A stretch of 48,662 nucleotides of DNA from Pezicula radicicola (taxonomy: Eukaryota > Ascomycota > Leotiomycetes > Helotiales > Dermateaceae): NCBI GenBank assembly GCA_003008705.1, contig PDUO01000032.1, forward strand, positions 11,133 to 59,794, written 5' to 3'. This document shows positions 38,338-48,662 of this stretch, piece by piece; position 1 is the stretch's first letter; each line of letters opens with the position of its first letter. The notes under the pieces were generated by a model, which ran no database searches, was not told the DNA's origin, and saw only the letters and a program-made list of their open reading frames with translations. The position numbers and the translations under genes were made by a program.

Positions 38338-39665
38338 CAACCTTTTTTGTGATTTTTACCCACTACTACTAGTACCTTACTTTTTGTATTAGAGGAATCC
38401 CCTCCTCTTATATACTATTTTTCGAACTCTATATAGTATTTGACTATATCGTTGGGCCTATATACATAGAATGGACTCCGATGACCCCTTTCAGGAAGGG
38501 CTAGCCTCCAGCCCCCCCTAGTTCAACTCAATGGACACCGAAAGCTCCGTAGAAACCCCTAGGGCCACTAGCTACACTAATAACCAATATACTAGTGAAC
38601 TAGAGGCCCTAAGGACCTCCTAATTCAAAGAAATCCCCTCTTCTGACCCCCTAGGGGCCCTGGAACCTGAAAAATTCTTTTCTGCCGGCCCTGACCACTA
38701 TACCTTAGGCTAGAATATAGGGTACTCGGGCCTATAAGGCCCTGTAGCCTTAGGCTCTTCGGGTAATAGTATAGGCTACTCCTACCCCTCTACCCTATAA
38801 AATTACTTAACTAGCCGACTCAACCCCCTACAACAGCCTAGAGCTATAGGCTCCCTGGCCACTGGAATCGCTAGTTCCCAGGCCCCTGAAGCTATAGGCT
38901 TCCTGGCCCCTGGAGGATTACAGGCCCAGGCCCCTGGAGCTATAGGCTCCCTTAGGCCCTTACTATGAAAAAGGCCCTCTATAATAACCCAAGACCAGCC
39001 CCGGAAGGAATAAAGAGGCTCTAATACTACCTATAATAGTATAAGAGAAGCTATTCTAGCTTCTAGAGACCTACTTATAGAGGCTTATACCCTAACTAGT
39101 AACCAAAATAAATAAAGTAAGCTACTTAACCTATTAGAGGTATTTCAGGAGCTAACTAAAAAAGGTACCCTTACTAAGGCTTTAGCTATAATTACCTCTT
39201 AAATAGCTAATCTAGAGGAAGCCTCTAGAAAAATCGAAAACCAGGCCTGAAGCCTAAACCAGAAGCCCCAAGGCCCCCTAAAGCCATAGGCTACTTAAGC
39301 TCCCTAACCTTCCCTAGCCCAACCTACCTAAACCACTCCCCAGGCTACCTAGGCCACTAAAGTAGCCCGAAATACAGGGGATCCTAATAGATAGACAATT
39401 ATAGGTAAAAAACCTATAAAACCTACCTAAAAGCCTAAGGTAAATAGGGCCTTAAATCAACTAGTTCTTATTCGATTATAAGATATTATTCAGGCCTAAT
39501 TTTCTACCCTAGCTATATATAATGGTATTAATAGAGTATTTGAAGCTAAGGGAGTAAAGGGCCTAGTAGTAGCCTCTATTACTAAGTCCCTACTAGGTAA
39601 CCTAGTTATTATAACTAGCGACCCCTTTACTACTAGCTTCCTATAAGAGAAATAAGCTATATAGT
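38338..39665 (+). repeat. LINE 5' unit, copy 1 (truncated ORF1)
   Basis: Begins CAACCTTTTTTGTGATTTTT and corresponds to 39666-41113. It carries an ATG at 38471 and the N-terminal, Pro/Ala/Gly-rich part of ORF1, but ends (ATAAGCTATATAGT) before the zinc knuckles. It is 120 bp shorter than copy 2, mainly because copy 2 has extra internal GGCCCCTGG-type repeats at about 40220-40330. Confidence 0.9.
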
Positions 39666-41113
39666 CAACCTTTTTTATGATTTTTACCTACTACTACTAG
39701 TNCCTTACTTTTTGTATTAGAGGAATCCCCTCCTCTTACTTACTATTTTTCGAACTCTATATAGTACTTAACCCTAGTATTGGGCCTATATATATAGAAT
39801 AAACTCCGACGACCCCTTTCAAGAAGGGCTAGCCTCTAGCCCCCCCCAGTTCGACTCAATGGACACCGAAAGCTCCGTAGAGACCCCTAGGGCTACTATC
39901 TATACTAACAGCCAATATACTAGTGAACTAGAGGCCCTAAGGACCTCCTAATTCGAAGAAATCCCCTCTTCTAACCCCCTAGGGGCCCCGGAACCTAAAA
40001 AATTCTTTTCTACCGGCCCTGACCACTATACCTTAGGCTAGAATATAGGGTACTCGGGCCTATAAGGCCCTGTAGCCTTAGGCTCTTCGGGTAATAGTAT
40101 AGGCTACTCCTACCCCTCTACCCTATAAAATCACTTAACCAGCCGACTCAACCCCCTACAACAGCCTAGAGCTATAGGCTCCCTGGCCACTGGAATCACT
40201 ACTTCCCAGGCCCCTGAAGCTATAGGCTTCCTGGCCCCTGGAACTACCTATTCCCAGGCCCCTGGAGCCTATAATAGTAGTACCCTGGCCCCTGGCCCGA
40301 ATAGCTCCCTGGCCCCTGAAGCTACAGGCTTCCTAGCCCCTGGAGGATTATAGGCCTAGGCCCCTGGAACTATAGGCTCCCTTAGGCCCTTGTTACAGAA
40401 AAGGCCCCCTATAATAACCCAAGACCAACCCCGAAAGGAATATAGAGGCCCTAATACTACCTATAATAGTACTAGAGAAGCTATTCTAGCTTCTAGAGAT
40501 CTCCTTATAGAGGCTTATACCTTAACTAGTGACCGAAATAAATAAAGTAAGCTACTTAACCTATTAGAGGTATTTCGGGAGCTAACTGAAAAAGGTACCC
40601 TTACTAAGGCTTCAGTTATAATTACCTCCTAAATAGTGAATCTAGAGGAAGCTTCTAGAAAAATCGAAAACCAGGCCCGAAGCCTAAACCAGAAGCCCCA
40701 AGGCCCCCCAAAGCCACAGACTTCCTAGAACCCTCCGGCCCAAGCCCAAGCCCAAGCCTAAGCCCAACTTACCCAAAACACCCTACAGGCTACTTGGGCC
40801 ACTAAAGCAGCCCGAAGTATAGAAGACCCCCCCGGAGAATAGACTATAGTAGGTAAAAAGTCTACTAAAACTACCCAGAAGCCTAAGGCTAATAAAGCCT
40901 TAAATTAACTAGTTCTTATTCGATCCCAAGGTACTATATAAACCCAATTCTTAGCCCTAAATATATATAATAGTATTAATAAGGCTTTCAAGGCTAAGGG
41001 AGTAAAAGGACCAGTAGTAGCCTCTATTACTAAGTCCTTACTAGGTAACCTAGTTATTACAACTAGCAAGCCCTATACAGCTAGCTTCCTATAAGAGAAA
41101 TAAGCTATATAGT
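39666..41113 (+). repeat. LINE 5' unit, copy 2
   Basis: Direct repeat of 38338-39665 in the same orientation, starting CAACCTTTTTTATGATTTTT; it continues without a break into the rest of ORF1. One ambiguous base (39702). The internal repeat of a GGCCCCTGG-containing unit is expanded compared with copy 1. Confidence 0.9.
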
Positions 41114-41680
41114 AGTATATTACCCCCTTTCAGACTACCTAAAAGGATGAACCCTGGTATAAGGTAGTACTTCATGGAATCCCTATTGCCGACTTTAACT
41201 CCCCTATAGGCCTAGGCCTTATTAGGGAGGAGATAACTACCTTCAATAATGGTTATAAGCCTATAGGCAACCCCTACTGGCTTACCGCTTCGGATAAGAG
41301 GGAAACTCAGATTACAGGCTCTATTGTAGTAGCCTTTGCTACAGAAGCCGAAGCCCAAAGAGCTATACAAAATAGGCTCTATATAGGGGGTATTAGTACA
41401 AGAGTAGAGAAATACTACTCTGTAGCCCCCTCTATACAGTGCCCTAAGTGCCAGGGATATAGCCACTTAGAGTAATACTGTAAAAAAGCCTATAAATATA
41501 GGCTATGTATAGAAAACCATACTATAAGACAGTACTATTGCCCTATTTGTAAGGCTAAAGGCTCTAAATGCCCTCACTTAGTCCCTAACTATACTAATTG
41601 TAAGGAACCATATACTATAGATAGCCTAACTTATGAATTTAGGCTAGCTATAAAGGGAAGGACCTCTAACACTAGCCTAT
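39798..41680 (+). pseudogene. LINE ORF1 (gag-like, CCHC zinc knuckles), dead
   Basis: Nucleic-acid-binding chaperone-type ORF1. The N-terminal part is Pro/Ala/Gly-rich; the frame becomes recognisable around 41110-41640, with WYKVVLHGIPIADFNSPIGL and knuckles CPKCQGYSHLE-YC near 41437 followed by further Cys/His groups to about 41610. Multiple TAA/TAG codons interrupt it (for example in the first knuckle). Confidence 0.75.
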
Positions 41681-41689
41681 GATTAGTAG

Positions 41690-44600
41690 TTCCCTTAAAG
41701 TACTATAAGTAAACCTAAATAGATCCTTAGTAGCTACAGAGAGTGTACTCCAAGCAGCTATAGAACTAAAAGTAGACTTAATATTAGTATAAGAGCCCTA
41801 TATTATTACTATAGAGGGCTCTACTAGTAATAGGTCTATATCACACCCTGGTTTTACTCAAATACTACCTATTACAATACTACGACCCTGTACACTAGCC
41901 TATATATCAAAAGGCTGTAGCCCTACTATAGCTATAACTATAGCTAATAGCCCTCTACAAGACCCTGACTTCCTAGTCCTAAATATAATAGAGGGTAGCT
42001 ATAACTTCCAAATCTATAATATCTATAATGAGAAAGACTTAGGGGGTTTAGGCCTATATACCCTAGAGAGATGCCTATATAAGGCTAGTATTGGGCTTAA
42101 TACTATAGTCCTAGGGGACTTTAATACCCACTACCCTTGGTAGGACCCTCTAACCTCTATATCTATAGGGGTTAACGAGCTTGCCTTATAGATAGAAGAG
42201 AAGGGCCTAAACCTACTAAATAAGCCAGGTATAGGGACCTTTTATAGACTACATATAGAAAGAGAGAGTATTATAGACCTTACCCTAGCTACTAACTTAC
42301 TTAGTTCGGTAATTACAGACTAGTAAGTAGTTAGGGATATAGGATTTGACCACTTTGGGCTTCTTTTTACTATTACCGGTAATAAAGAGCCCTCCACCGC
42401 CTTCCCGATTAGGCCTAGCCTATATAATACGGCCCTAGTAGACTAGGACCTATTTACCTCCTAATTACAGCTCCAAGTTAGGGGTAGTTACCTGAACTCT
42501 ATCGAATTTTATAACTTAACTACTAATACAAGAATAACTACCTCTAACTATGATATAACTAGTAAAGTTCAAGTTAGTATTATACAAGATAAGGAGCTAG
42601 CGATTACTAGGGTACTAGACAGGGGTATAGAAGAGCTTACTAGACTTATTAATATAGCTACTATAGCTAGTATCCTAATTAGGAAGGTAGGGCCTACTCC
42701 TAAGCCTTGGTAGAACTCTAATTTAAAGGCCCTAAGGTCTACTATACTACAGGCCCAAAGGCGAACCTATAGGGACCTAAATAGCCTTAGGGAGTATTTA
42801 TAGGCTAAAAATATCTATTTTCAAGCCATTAAGCTAGCTAAGAAGGAACATTGGAACCTATTCCTAGAAAAGGAAGACACTAAGGCTATATTTAAGGCTA
42901 TAAGTTATACTAAAGACTTCTAAATAGGGTAAATACTACCTATAATTTACCCTAATAGCCTAGAGATACAAGAAACCTTTATTAATAAGTATAATACTTT
43001 CAGAAATATACTTTTCCCTCTACCTCCTATAACCTTACCCCCTAGCTGGGATACCTATAGAGCTAGCCTAAACTAGAAGTAGCCTAACTTATCGAAAGTA
43101 GAGCTAAAAAATACTTACTCTACTAAGATAAAGGGTAAAACACCTAGTCCGGACTAAATTACCCAAGAACTAGTTACTAAGGCCTATAATACTATACCTA
43201 TAGTATTCTTTAGGTTATACTCTACCCTACTAAACCTTGGTTACTACCCTAAATACTAGAAGGAAGCTACTAGAGCTATACTAAAAAAGCCAGGGAAACT
43301 AGACTATAGTACCCCTAAGGCTTATAGGGTTATAGCACTACTTAATTACTTAGGCAAAGTTAGTGAGAGAATACTAGCCCAAAGGCTAGGCTACTTAGTA
43401 GAGACTACTAATTTACTCCACCCCTTATAAATAGGGGGTAGACTAAAGAAGTCGGCTATAGATACAGCCCTAATTCTAACTAACAAAGTAGAGCTAGCCA
43501 AGGCTAGTAAAAAGAAAGCTAGTACCCTATTCCTAGATATTAAGGGAGCCTTTAACTATATCTCTAAAAACCAACTACTACTAGTTATAAAGGAACTAAG
43601 GCTCCCTAGCTCCCTAATAGCCTGGGTTAGCTTGTTCCTTAATAATAGACAACTTAGGCTATCCTTCGATAATAATATAGAGGCCTTCTCCCCTATAACT
43701 ACAGGGATACCACAGGGTAATCTAATATCACCTATACTATTCCTTATCTATACTAGAGACTTATATAGATCTCTAGATATTAAGGTCTTATCTTATATAG
43801 ATGATATTTCTTTAATAACTTCCTCTTATAGCTATAAGAAGAATATAACTACCTTAGAAAGGGCTACTAGGGAACTATACCAACTTAGCGAGGTTAAAGC
43901 TATTAAATTCAATTTAGCTAAAACAGAGCTAATATACTTTTCGAAAACTAAAGTAGCTAAGAGAGCTACCCTTACCCTTCCTAATCAGGAAATTATAACC
44001 CCAAAGGTACTAGTTAGATGGCTAGGTATATAGTTTAACCCTAATCTATCCTTTAAAGAGTACTGTAATATTAGGGTCTCCTAGGGTAGATAAGCCTTCT
44101 ATAGGATAGTAAGATTAACTAATATAGAGAGAGGCCTGAGTCCTACTTCAACTAGACAGCTCTATATAGCCTATATAGCTAGTATAGTCGACTTTGGTTC
44201 CCCTATTTAGTAGAAAGGGTAGGTAGGGATAGCTAAACCCTTACAAGGACTATAAAACCTAGCCTTATAGAAGATTTTAGGAGTATTTCATACTAGCCCT
44301 ATATAGGTAATGGAAATAGAGGCTGCCTTACCCCCTCCTAAGGTCCGACTAAACTATACTATACGAAAATATACCCTAAGAGCCTTAAAACTATCTAACT
44401 ACTACCCTATTAGACTATAACTACTTAAGAACCAAGAATCCAACCTTAACTTACTAACTAGTGATATTCAACTATAAAGGGTATAAAACTATATAAATAA
44501 TATAGATACTACTAGCCTAGAGAGGCTTAGGGCCTTTTATTTCGTACCTTGGGATAAGGATATACCCTATAAGGTTATAATTAGTAGCCTCTCTAAGGAA

Positions 44601-45615
44601 GAGGAATCAAAAGTATACCTTTCTATACTCTAAAATCTAGGCCCTAAGGTAGTCTATATTTATACTGATGCTTCAGGCCTAGTAGGTAACTAGTACCAAG
44701 GAATTAGTATAGGGGTTGTAGCTTACAACCCTAGGGGAGCTACTAAATATATAGAGAAGACTAATATAGGCAAGAACCAACTAGTCTATAATAGGGAACT
44801 AGAGGGTATTACTAGGGCCCTTGAATATACTAGTATAGTAGCCTCTAGAGGACAAGAATACTATATTTACTCTGATAACCAAGCCGGCCTATATAGACTA
44901 CTAACCCCTTCCGATAACCTAGGCCAAGAACAATAAATTAGAGCTATTAAGGCTACTAAACTAATTCAAAAGAAGGGAGCTAAGGCTATTATAGCCTGGG
45001 TTCCGGGCTATAAAGAGGTAGTAGGGAATGAAAAGGCTGATAGACTAGCTAAAAATACTACAACAAGAGACCCTATCTCTAACTCTACTAATTTTAGGGT
45101 ACTAGGGACTATACTAAACCAAGATAGGGATAAAGAGTGGCTAGAGAGCCTAAAACCAAGTACTTATAGTAAGCTATATAGCTAGACTATAAGGAAAAGG
45201 ATACCTTTACCCTCTAGAACTAAGAAGGAACTAGCTAGTACTTTATTTCAACTTAAATTAGGGTACGGCTATATAAAGTCCTACCTGTATCAACTTCGAA
45301 TAACTTCTAATAATAAATATAGCTGTAGCCAAGTAGAAGATACTAACCACCTACTACTTAGTTGTAGATAAAATTACCTACTAATAGCTAGAAATAAACT
45401 AGTAGAAGATTTAGGAATCCCTAAATCTAGAATTATACTTAGGACCCTATTAGGAACAAAGAAGGGAATCTCTAGTACACTAGAGTTCCTAAAACAAACT
45501 AAAATAGCTACTAGGAAGTGGTATATAGACAGGGATATAGAACAAGAAGAGGAGGAAGAGGGGGAAGAGGAGGAAGAGGAGGGAGAGGAGGAAGTTGTAA
45601 ACAATCAGCCTACCT
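41690..45615 (+). pseudogene. LINE ORF2 (endonuclease, reverse transcriptase, RNase H), dead
   Basis: Domains in order: APE-type endonuclease (VLGDFNTHYPW around 42110, IDLTLATN around 42275); reverse transcriptase (TLFLDIKGAFNYIS around 43525, GIPQGNLISPILF around 43705, YIDDISLI around 43795 with the YxDD catalytic core); RNase H (YTDASG around 44660, YSDNQAGLY around 44870, GNEKADRLAK around 45025); a terminal Cys/His segment (CSQVEDTNHLLLSC around 45320); and a Glu-rich tail at 45539-45597. The longest surviving open stretch covers the reverse transcriptase core, 43632-44033. Many stop codons elsewhere. Confidence 0.85.
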
Positions 45616-45780
45616 AGGCTACTTTCTATTATTTTACCTAGGGCTAGACCCTTAATGTCTACTAGAAAACATTGACTCTACCTATTGTACATAGATACAT
45701 AGGGCCTTAGCCGGCCCTAGTAGTCCTATATAGTCTTAGACTTTAATACAGGACTTAAAAAGGGAAAAAAAAAAAAAAAA

Positions 45781-45795
45781 TAAGAAGCTATCCTC
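45781..45795. repeat. Right target-site duplication of the LINE
   Basis: TAAGAAGCTATCCTC directly after a 16-nt poly(A), identical to 38323-38337. Confidence 0.92.
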
Positions 45796-46680
45796 GGATA
45801 GGGTAGACTTATATTATTGTATACTACTCTATAATATTAGCTATATAGCTTATATTAGTAGTATACTTAATTAGATATTTACTATAAGAAAAGCTAAATT
45901 AGTACTTTATTTAGTCTATTAGTAAGGAATACAAGAAACTATATTTTAAGCCAGTAGGATATTTAAGGGAAACCTTTAGTAGCCTATAGGTACTAGTATT
46001 AGACTAGGCTATAGTTATAAATCCTCTTATAGAGGTTCTCTATTTTATTAGAGATTAAGGGAATACGAATTACTATTATTTAAGTAGTATATACTAAGTC
46101 TATATAAGACTAGTATTTAAATCCTTATATTTTATATATATAAGAGGTTATTCTTATAGAATAAAAATCCTATTATATAGGTTATTTCTATTATTAAGAA
46201 ATAAGAATATTTATATAGTATAATATAATTTAGGACCTAAAGGTTATAGTTTTATTTATATAAAAATAAACCTTTTAGCTAGACTTAATATATAGGGTCT
46301 ATACCTCTACTTAATATAAGTAGTAGAGGGTTTATATTTTAGTAAGCTTAGTATATATAGCTTGATTTTTATTTTAGAGACTTAATATAAGGCCTATATA
46401 TATAAAAGTATAATATATAGTTTATATAAGCTAAGTAAAATTATATACCTTACTTAGTACTAAAACTAGAACTAAATTAAATTTTAAAAATCGATTAAAT
46501 TTATAAACCTTTTAAATAACTAGATTAAAAGTAGTTTATAAAACTATAAATTAAACTAATTATAATAGCTTAGTTATTATAGCTATAAATTTAGTTTCTA
46601 TACTATATTAGACCTTATATAGTATATTACTATAAATAGTACTAATTACTTACTAAGTAATTTTATTTAGTTATAAAATA
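45796..46680. other. RIP-degraded repeat DNA
   Basis: TA-rich, no open frames. It resumes the element interrupted by the LINE at 38337 and may belong to the same element as the gag relic that follows. Confidence 0.5.
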
Positions 46681-46689
46681 GCTTCTTCT

Positions 46690-47265
46690 TCTGTAATTTC
46701 CTTTAAAGGAGATAAGCTACTAGGCCGCTCTAATTATATAGAGTAGTTAGTAAATGTAGACTTATTCCTTAAAATAAATGGTTTTATACCTTATATAGAT
46801 AGTAGTAAAAAAATACTACTAGTAGACTTATATTTTGATAATAGTAGTATAGGCTATACTAAAGAGTTAGCTATTAAATACTATAAAACAGAGTCTAGTT
46901 ATAATAGGAATAATACTAGGGTATTAGGTACTTTATAATCTATAGTAACTTTAGATATAAGTAAAAGATTTAAAGATAAACTAAGTACTAGTGAATTTTA
47001 TATAGCTATTAAAGAGACCTTTGGTAAAACTAGTATAGAGCTAGTAGGTAGATACTTTAATAAGCTTATAGAAGCCGACTATAGGTCTTGTTCTAATATA
47101 GACGAATATATAAGTATTATATAATCGTCTAGTCTTTATTTAAAGGAACTAGGATATAAGATAAATAATATATTTATAGTTTAGATCCTATTTAAAGGAT
47201 TACCTACTCCTTTTAATACCTTTACGAAGGCGAGATTAAATAGTAATGAGATATAGCCTAAGTGT
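46690..47265 (+). pseudogene. Ty1/copia-type gag relic
   Basis: With stops ignored, the frame reads KLLGRSNYIE near 46730, FYIAIKETFGK near 46995, LVGRYFNKLIEADYRSC near 47040, LKELGYKINNIF near 47145 and FKGLPTPFNTFTKARLN near 47190. This order is the copia gag (UBN2-type) pattern. TAG/TAA replace expected Trp/Gln codons. No protease, integrase or reverse transcriptase follows in the window. Confidence 0.65.
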
Positions 47266-47344
47266 TTCTAGTTATATAATACTATACCACTATAATAGAA
47301 ACCATATTAGATTTTATAATAATCATTACTATAGCTACTATAAT

Positions 47345-48640
47345 ACCTCCAAAACACCTATATATTGATTCAGAAGAGAAGGCAGCCTTCCTTAGTTGTA
47401 TTAACGATAGAGTTAATCTTCTACTAGCTGTAAAGAGGTTAAAAATCGATTTATAAACTACCCGTCGAATTAAGAATAAATCTACTAAAATATAAGTCTA
47501 TTATAATACCTACAATATACCCCTACTATTAATACACGAACGTACAGCTATTAAGCCGAAGTTAGGGAAGCCAAAGGTTATATTAGAAACAACTAGGAAC
47601 TAATTAAAGGCTACTATTAAGTAGGATCGCTATCATCGTGAGATACCTTAGCTTAAGGTAGTACAAGAGCTTAGAATTAAAGCCTCTACATCAACTATAT
47701 AGATAGAGATACAAGCCCGCCATCTACATCGAGTTAAACCTATAAAGAAGCTTACCCTTACTCCTATATAAGAAGCCTTATACTATGAGATTATACTCTC
47801 CCGGAAGGATTAGATACTTAATAATTAGAAAAAGGTAGTATTTATAGATAAGACTATAATACTAGTTAGAGAGTATAGGGGGAGGTATTTAATATCCTAT
47901 ATACTATATAATCGATATAACAAGGATTACATTAAAGTTAGGTATAATAACTATAGTAAGGTAATATTCTAGGGTTACTTTTTATACAACTACAAAGGCC
48001 CTTACTATATCTACTATAAAGATATAGCTGAAGAAATATCGAAATATTAAGCTATTATTAATTAATATAATATAATACTCCTACCATCGAAATAAGTAAA
48101 ATAGGCCTACCTATAAGCTAATGATATCCTTAAGTAGTAGAGACTTAGGAAGAAGAAACTAGATAAGCCGGTAATATAGGAGGTATTTTAGAAGAAGGCT
48201 ATAATAAAGAGGGATAAAGGTAAGGGAGGGGTTGATTTTATACGGTATCATTAAGAAGTAGTTGTTCTACTACTTATTCCCTATATAGATGATCTTAATA
48301 TAAAGCTAGAAGGACCTTTTATTCTATAATAAGATAGTACCCCATCTTATATAAGTTAGTATATAGCTTTATTATTCGAATAAAAAGGTTATCTACTCTA
48401 CGAACACCCTAGGAATTTATCTAAAATGAATATAATTGAGTATACTTAGATACTAATAAGAATAGCTATTATAAATACTTAGAATTAGCCTTATACATTA
48501 GAATAGATAGAATAGATATAGTATATAGAATAGGATAAAATAGATTAGGATATAATAAGGGAATAGGTTTCTAGGTAAATAGAGATTAATTAGAGGATTC
48601 TAGATTATAAGGGAGGTAATTATTTTCATAGATAGTAGTA
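47345..48640 (+). pseudogene. Tc1/mariner-type transposase relic
   Basis: Decayed frame with PPKHLYIDSEEKAAFLSCIN at the start, HRVKPIKKLTLTPI near 47730, FIDKT near 47840 (position of the first catalytic Asp), GYFLYNYKGPYYIYY near 47975, a D-STPSYIS stretch near 48335 (second Asp) and HPRNLSKMNIIEYT near 48405 (third acidic residue). This spacing is that of fungal Tc1/mariner (DDE_3) transposases. More than 15 stops, mostly TAG for Gln/Trp. The start ATG appears mutated to ATA. It directly follows the gag relic, suggesting insertion into it. Confidence 0.7.
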
Positions 48641-48662
48641 TATTTGATATAGTTATTAGTAT

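Larger units (their letters stand above)
38338..45780 (+). mobile_element. Tad-like LINE retrotransposon with tandemly duplicated 5' end
   Basis: A 7443-bp non-LTR element from the base after the left duplication to the end of a 16-nt poly(A) tail (45765-45780). Order: 5' unit copy 1 (38338-39665), 5' unit copy 2 (39666-41113), rest of ORF1 with zinc knuckles, then ORF2 with endonuclease, reverse transcriptase and RNase H. The combination of ORF2 domains and a three-knuckle ORF1 fits the fungal Tad/I group. TAG/TAA codons are scattered throughout, so it is dead, most likely by RIP. Confidence 0.9.

Noticed and set aside
41212..41466. Minus-strand open frame
   Set aside because: Antisense of the LINE ORF1 segment just before the zinc knuckles.
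45374..45604. Minus-strand Ser/Pro-rich open frame
   Set aside because: It is the antisense of the Glu-rich tail of LINE ORF2.

Overview
The window is from the nuclear genome of a filamentous ascomycete. The evidence is a fused five-domain AROM gene, many 48-130 nt spliceosomal introns with fungal branch sites, a Zn2Cys6 regulator, and strongly bipartite base composition typical of RIP (repeat-induced point mutation). A leotiomycete-like fungus is my guess from the overall look, not a proof.

Layout. 1-3870 is very AT-rich: a roughly 100-bp minisatellite, then RIP-degraded repeat DNA. 3871-20820 is a gene-rich block holding an Rpn4-like C2H2 transcription factor (5356-7425, +), an NDUFAF2-type complex I assembly factor (8907-9707, +), the pentafunctional shikimate enzyme AROM (10405-15193, -), a GT1 sterol-glucosyltransferase-like gene in nine exons (16050-18948, +) and an FAD-dependent aromatic monooxygenase in eight exons (19013-20817, -). 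21348-23351 is a dead piggyBac-type transposon with perfect 27-bp terminal inverted repeats, followed by about 3 kb of decayed DNA. 26503-35923 is a second block with accessory genes: a secreted tyrosinase (+), a Zn2Cys6 regulator (+), a membrane-anchored haem-dependent oxidative N-demethylase-like protein (-) and a 16-exon amino-acid permease (+). From about 36000 to the end is nested transposon DNA: a palindromic repeat block, a 7.4-kb Tad-like LINE whose 5' end is tandemly duplicated and whose whole length sits between perfect 15-bp target-site duplications, then Ty1/copia gag and Tc1/mariner relics.

Most genes only make sense after splicing; exon joins were worked out by hand from donor, branch and acceptor signals, reading phase and family conservation. 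Corrections that matter: AROM has a last intron and a 24-residue second exon; the permease needs a 3-nt and a 16-nt microexon; the Zn2Cys6 gene is intact once two introns are removed.

How the genes may work together. AROM carries a cross-pathway-control (Gcn4/CPC1) site just upstream. The Rpn4-like gene has CRE-type sites and a near-PACE site, which could mean stress control and autoregulation. The N-demethylase-like gene and the permease are divergent and share a promoter with four copies of a GAYAAGCGCGCCTT-type motif, two of them containing GATAAG, which suggests joint nitrogen-responsive control. No obviously new defence or mobile system was found; the most unusual items are the LINE with doubled 5' end, the microexon permease and the shared promoter motif.
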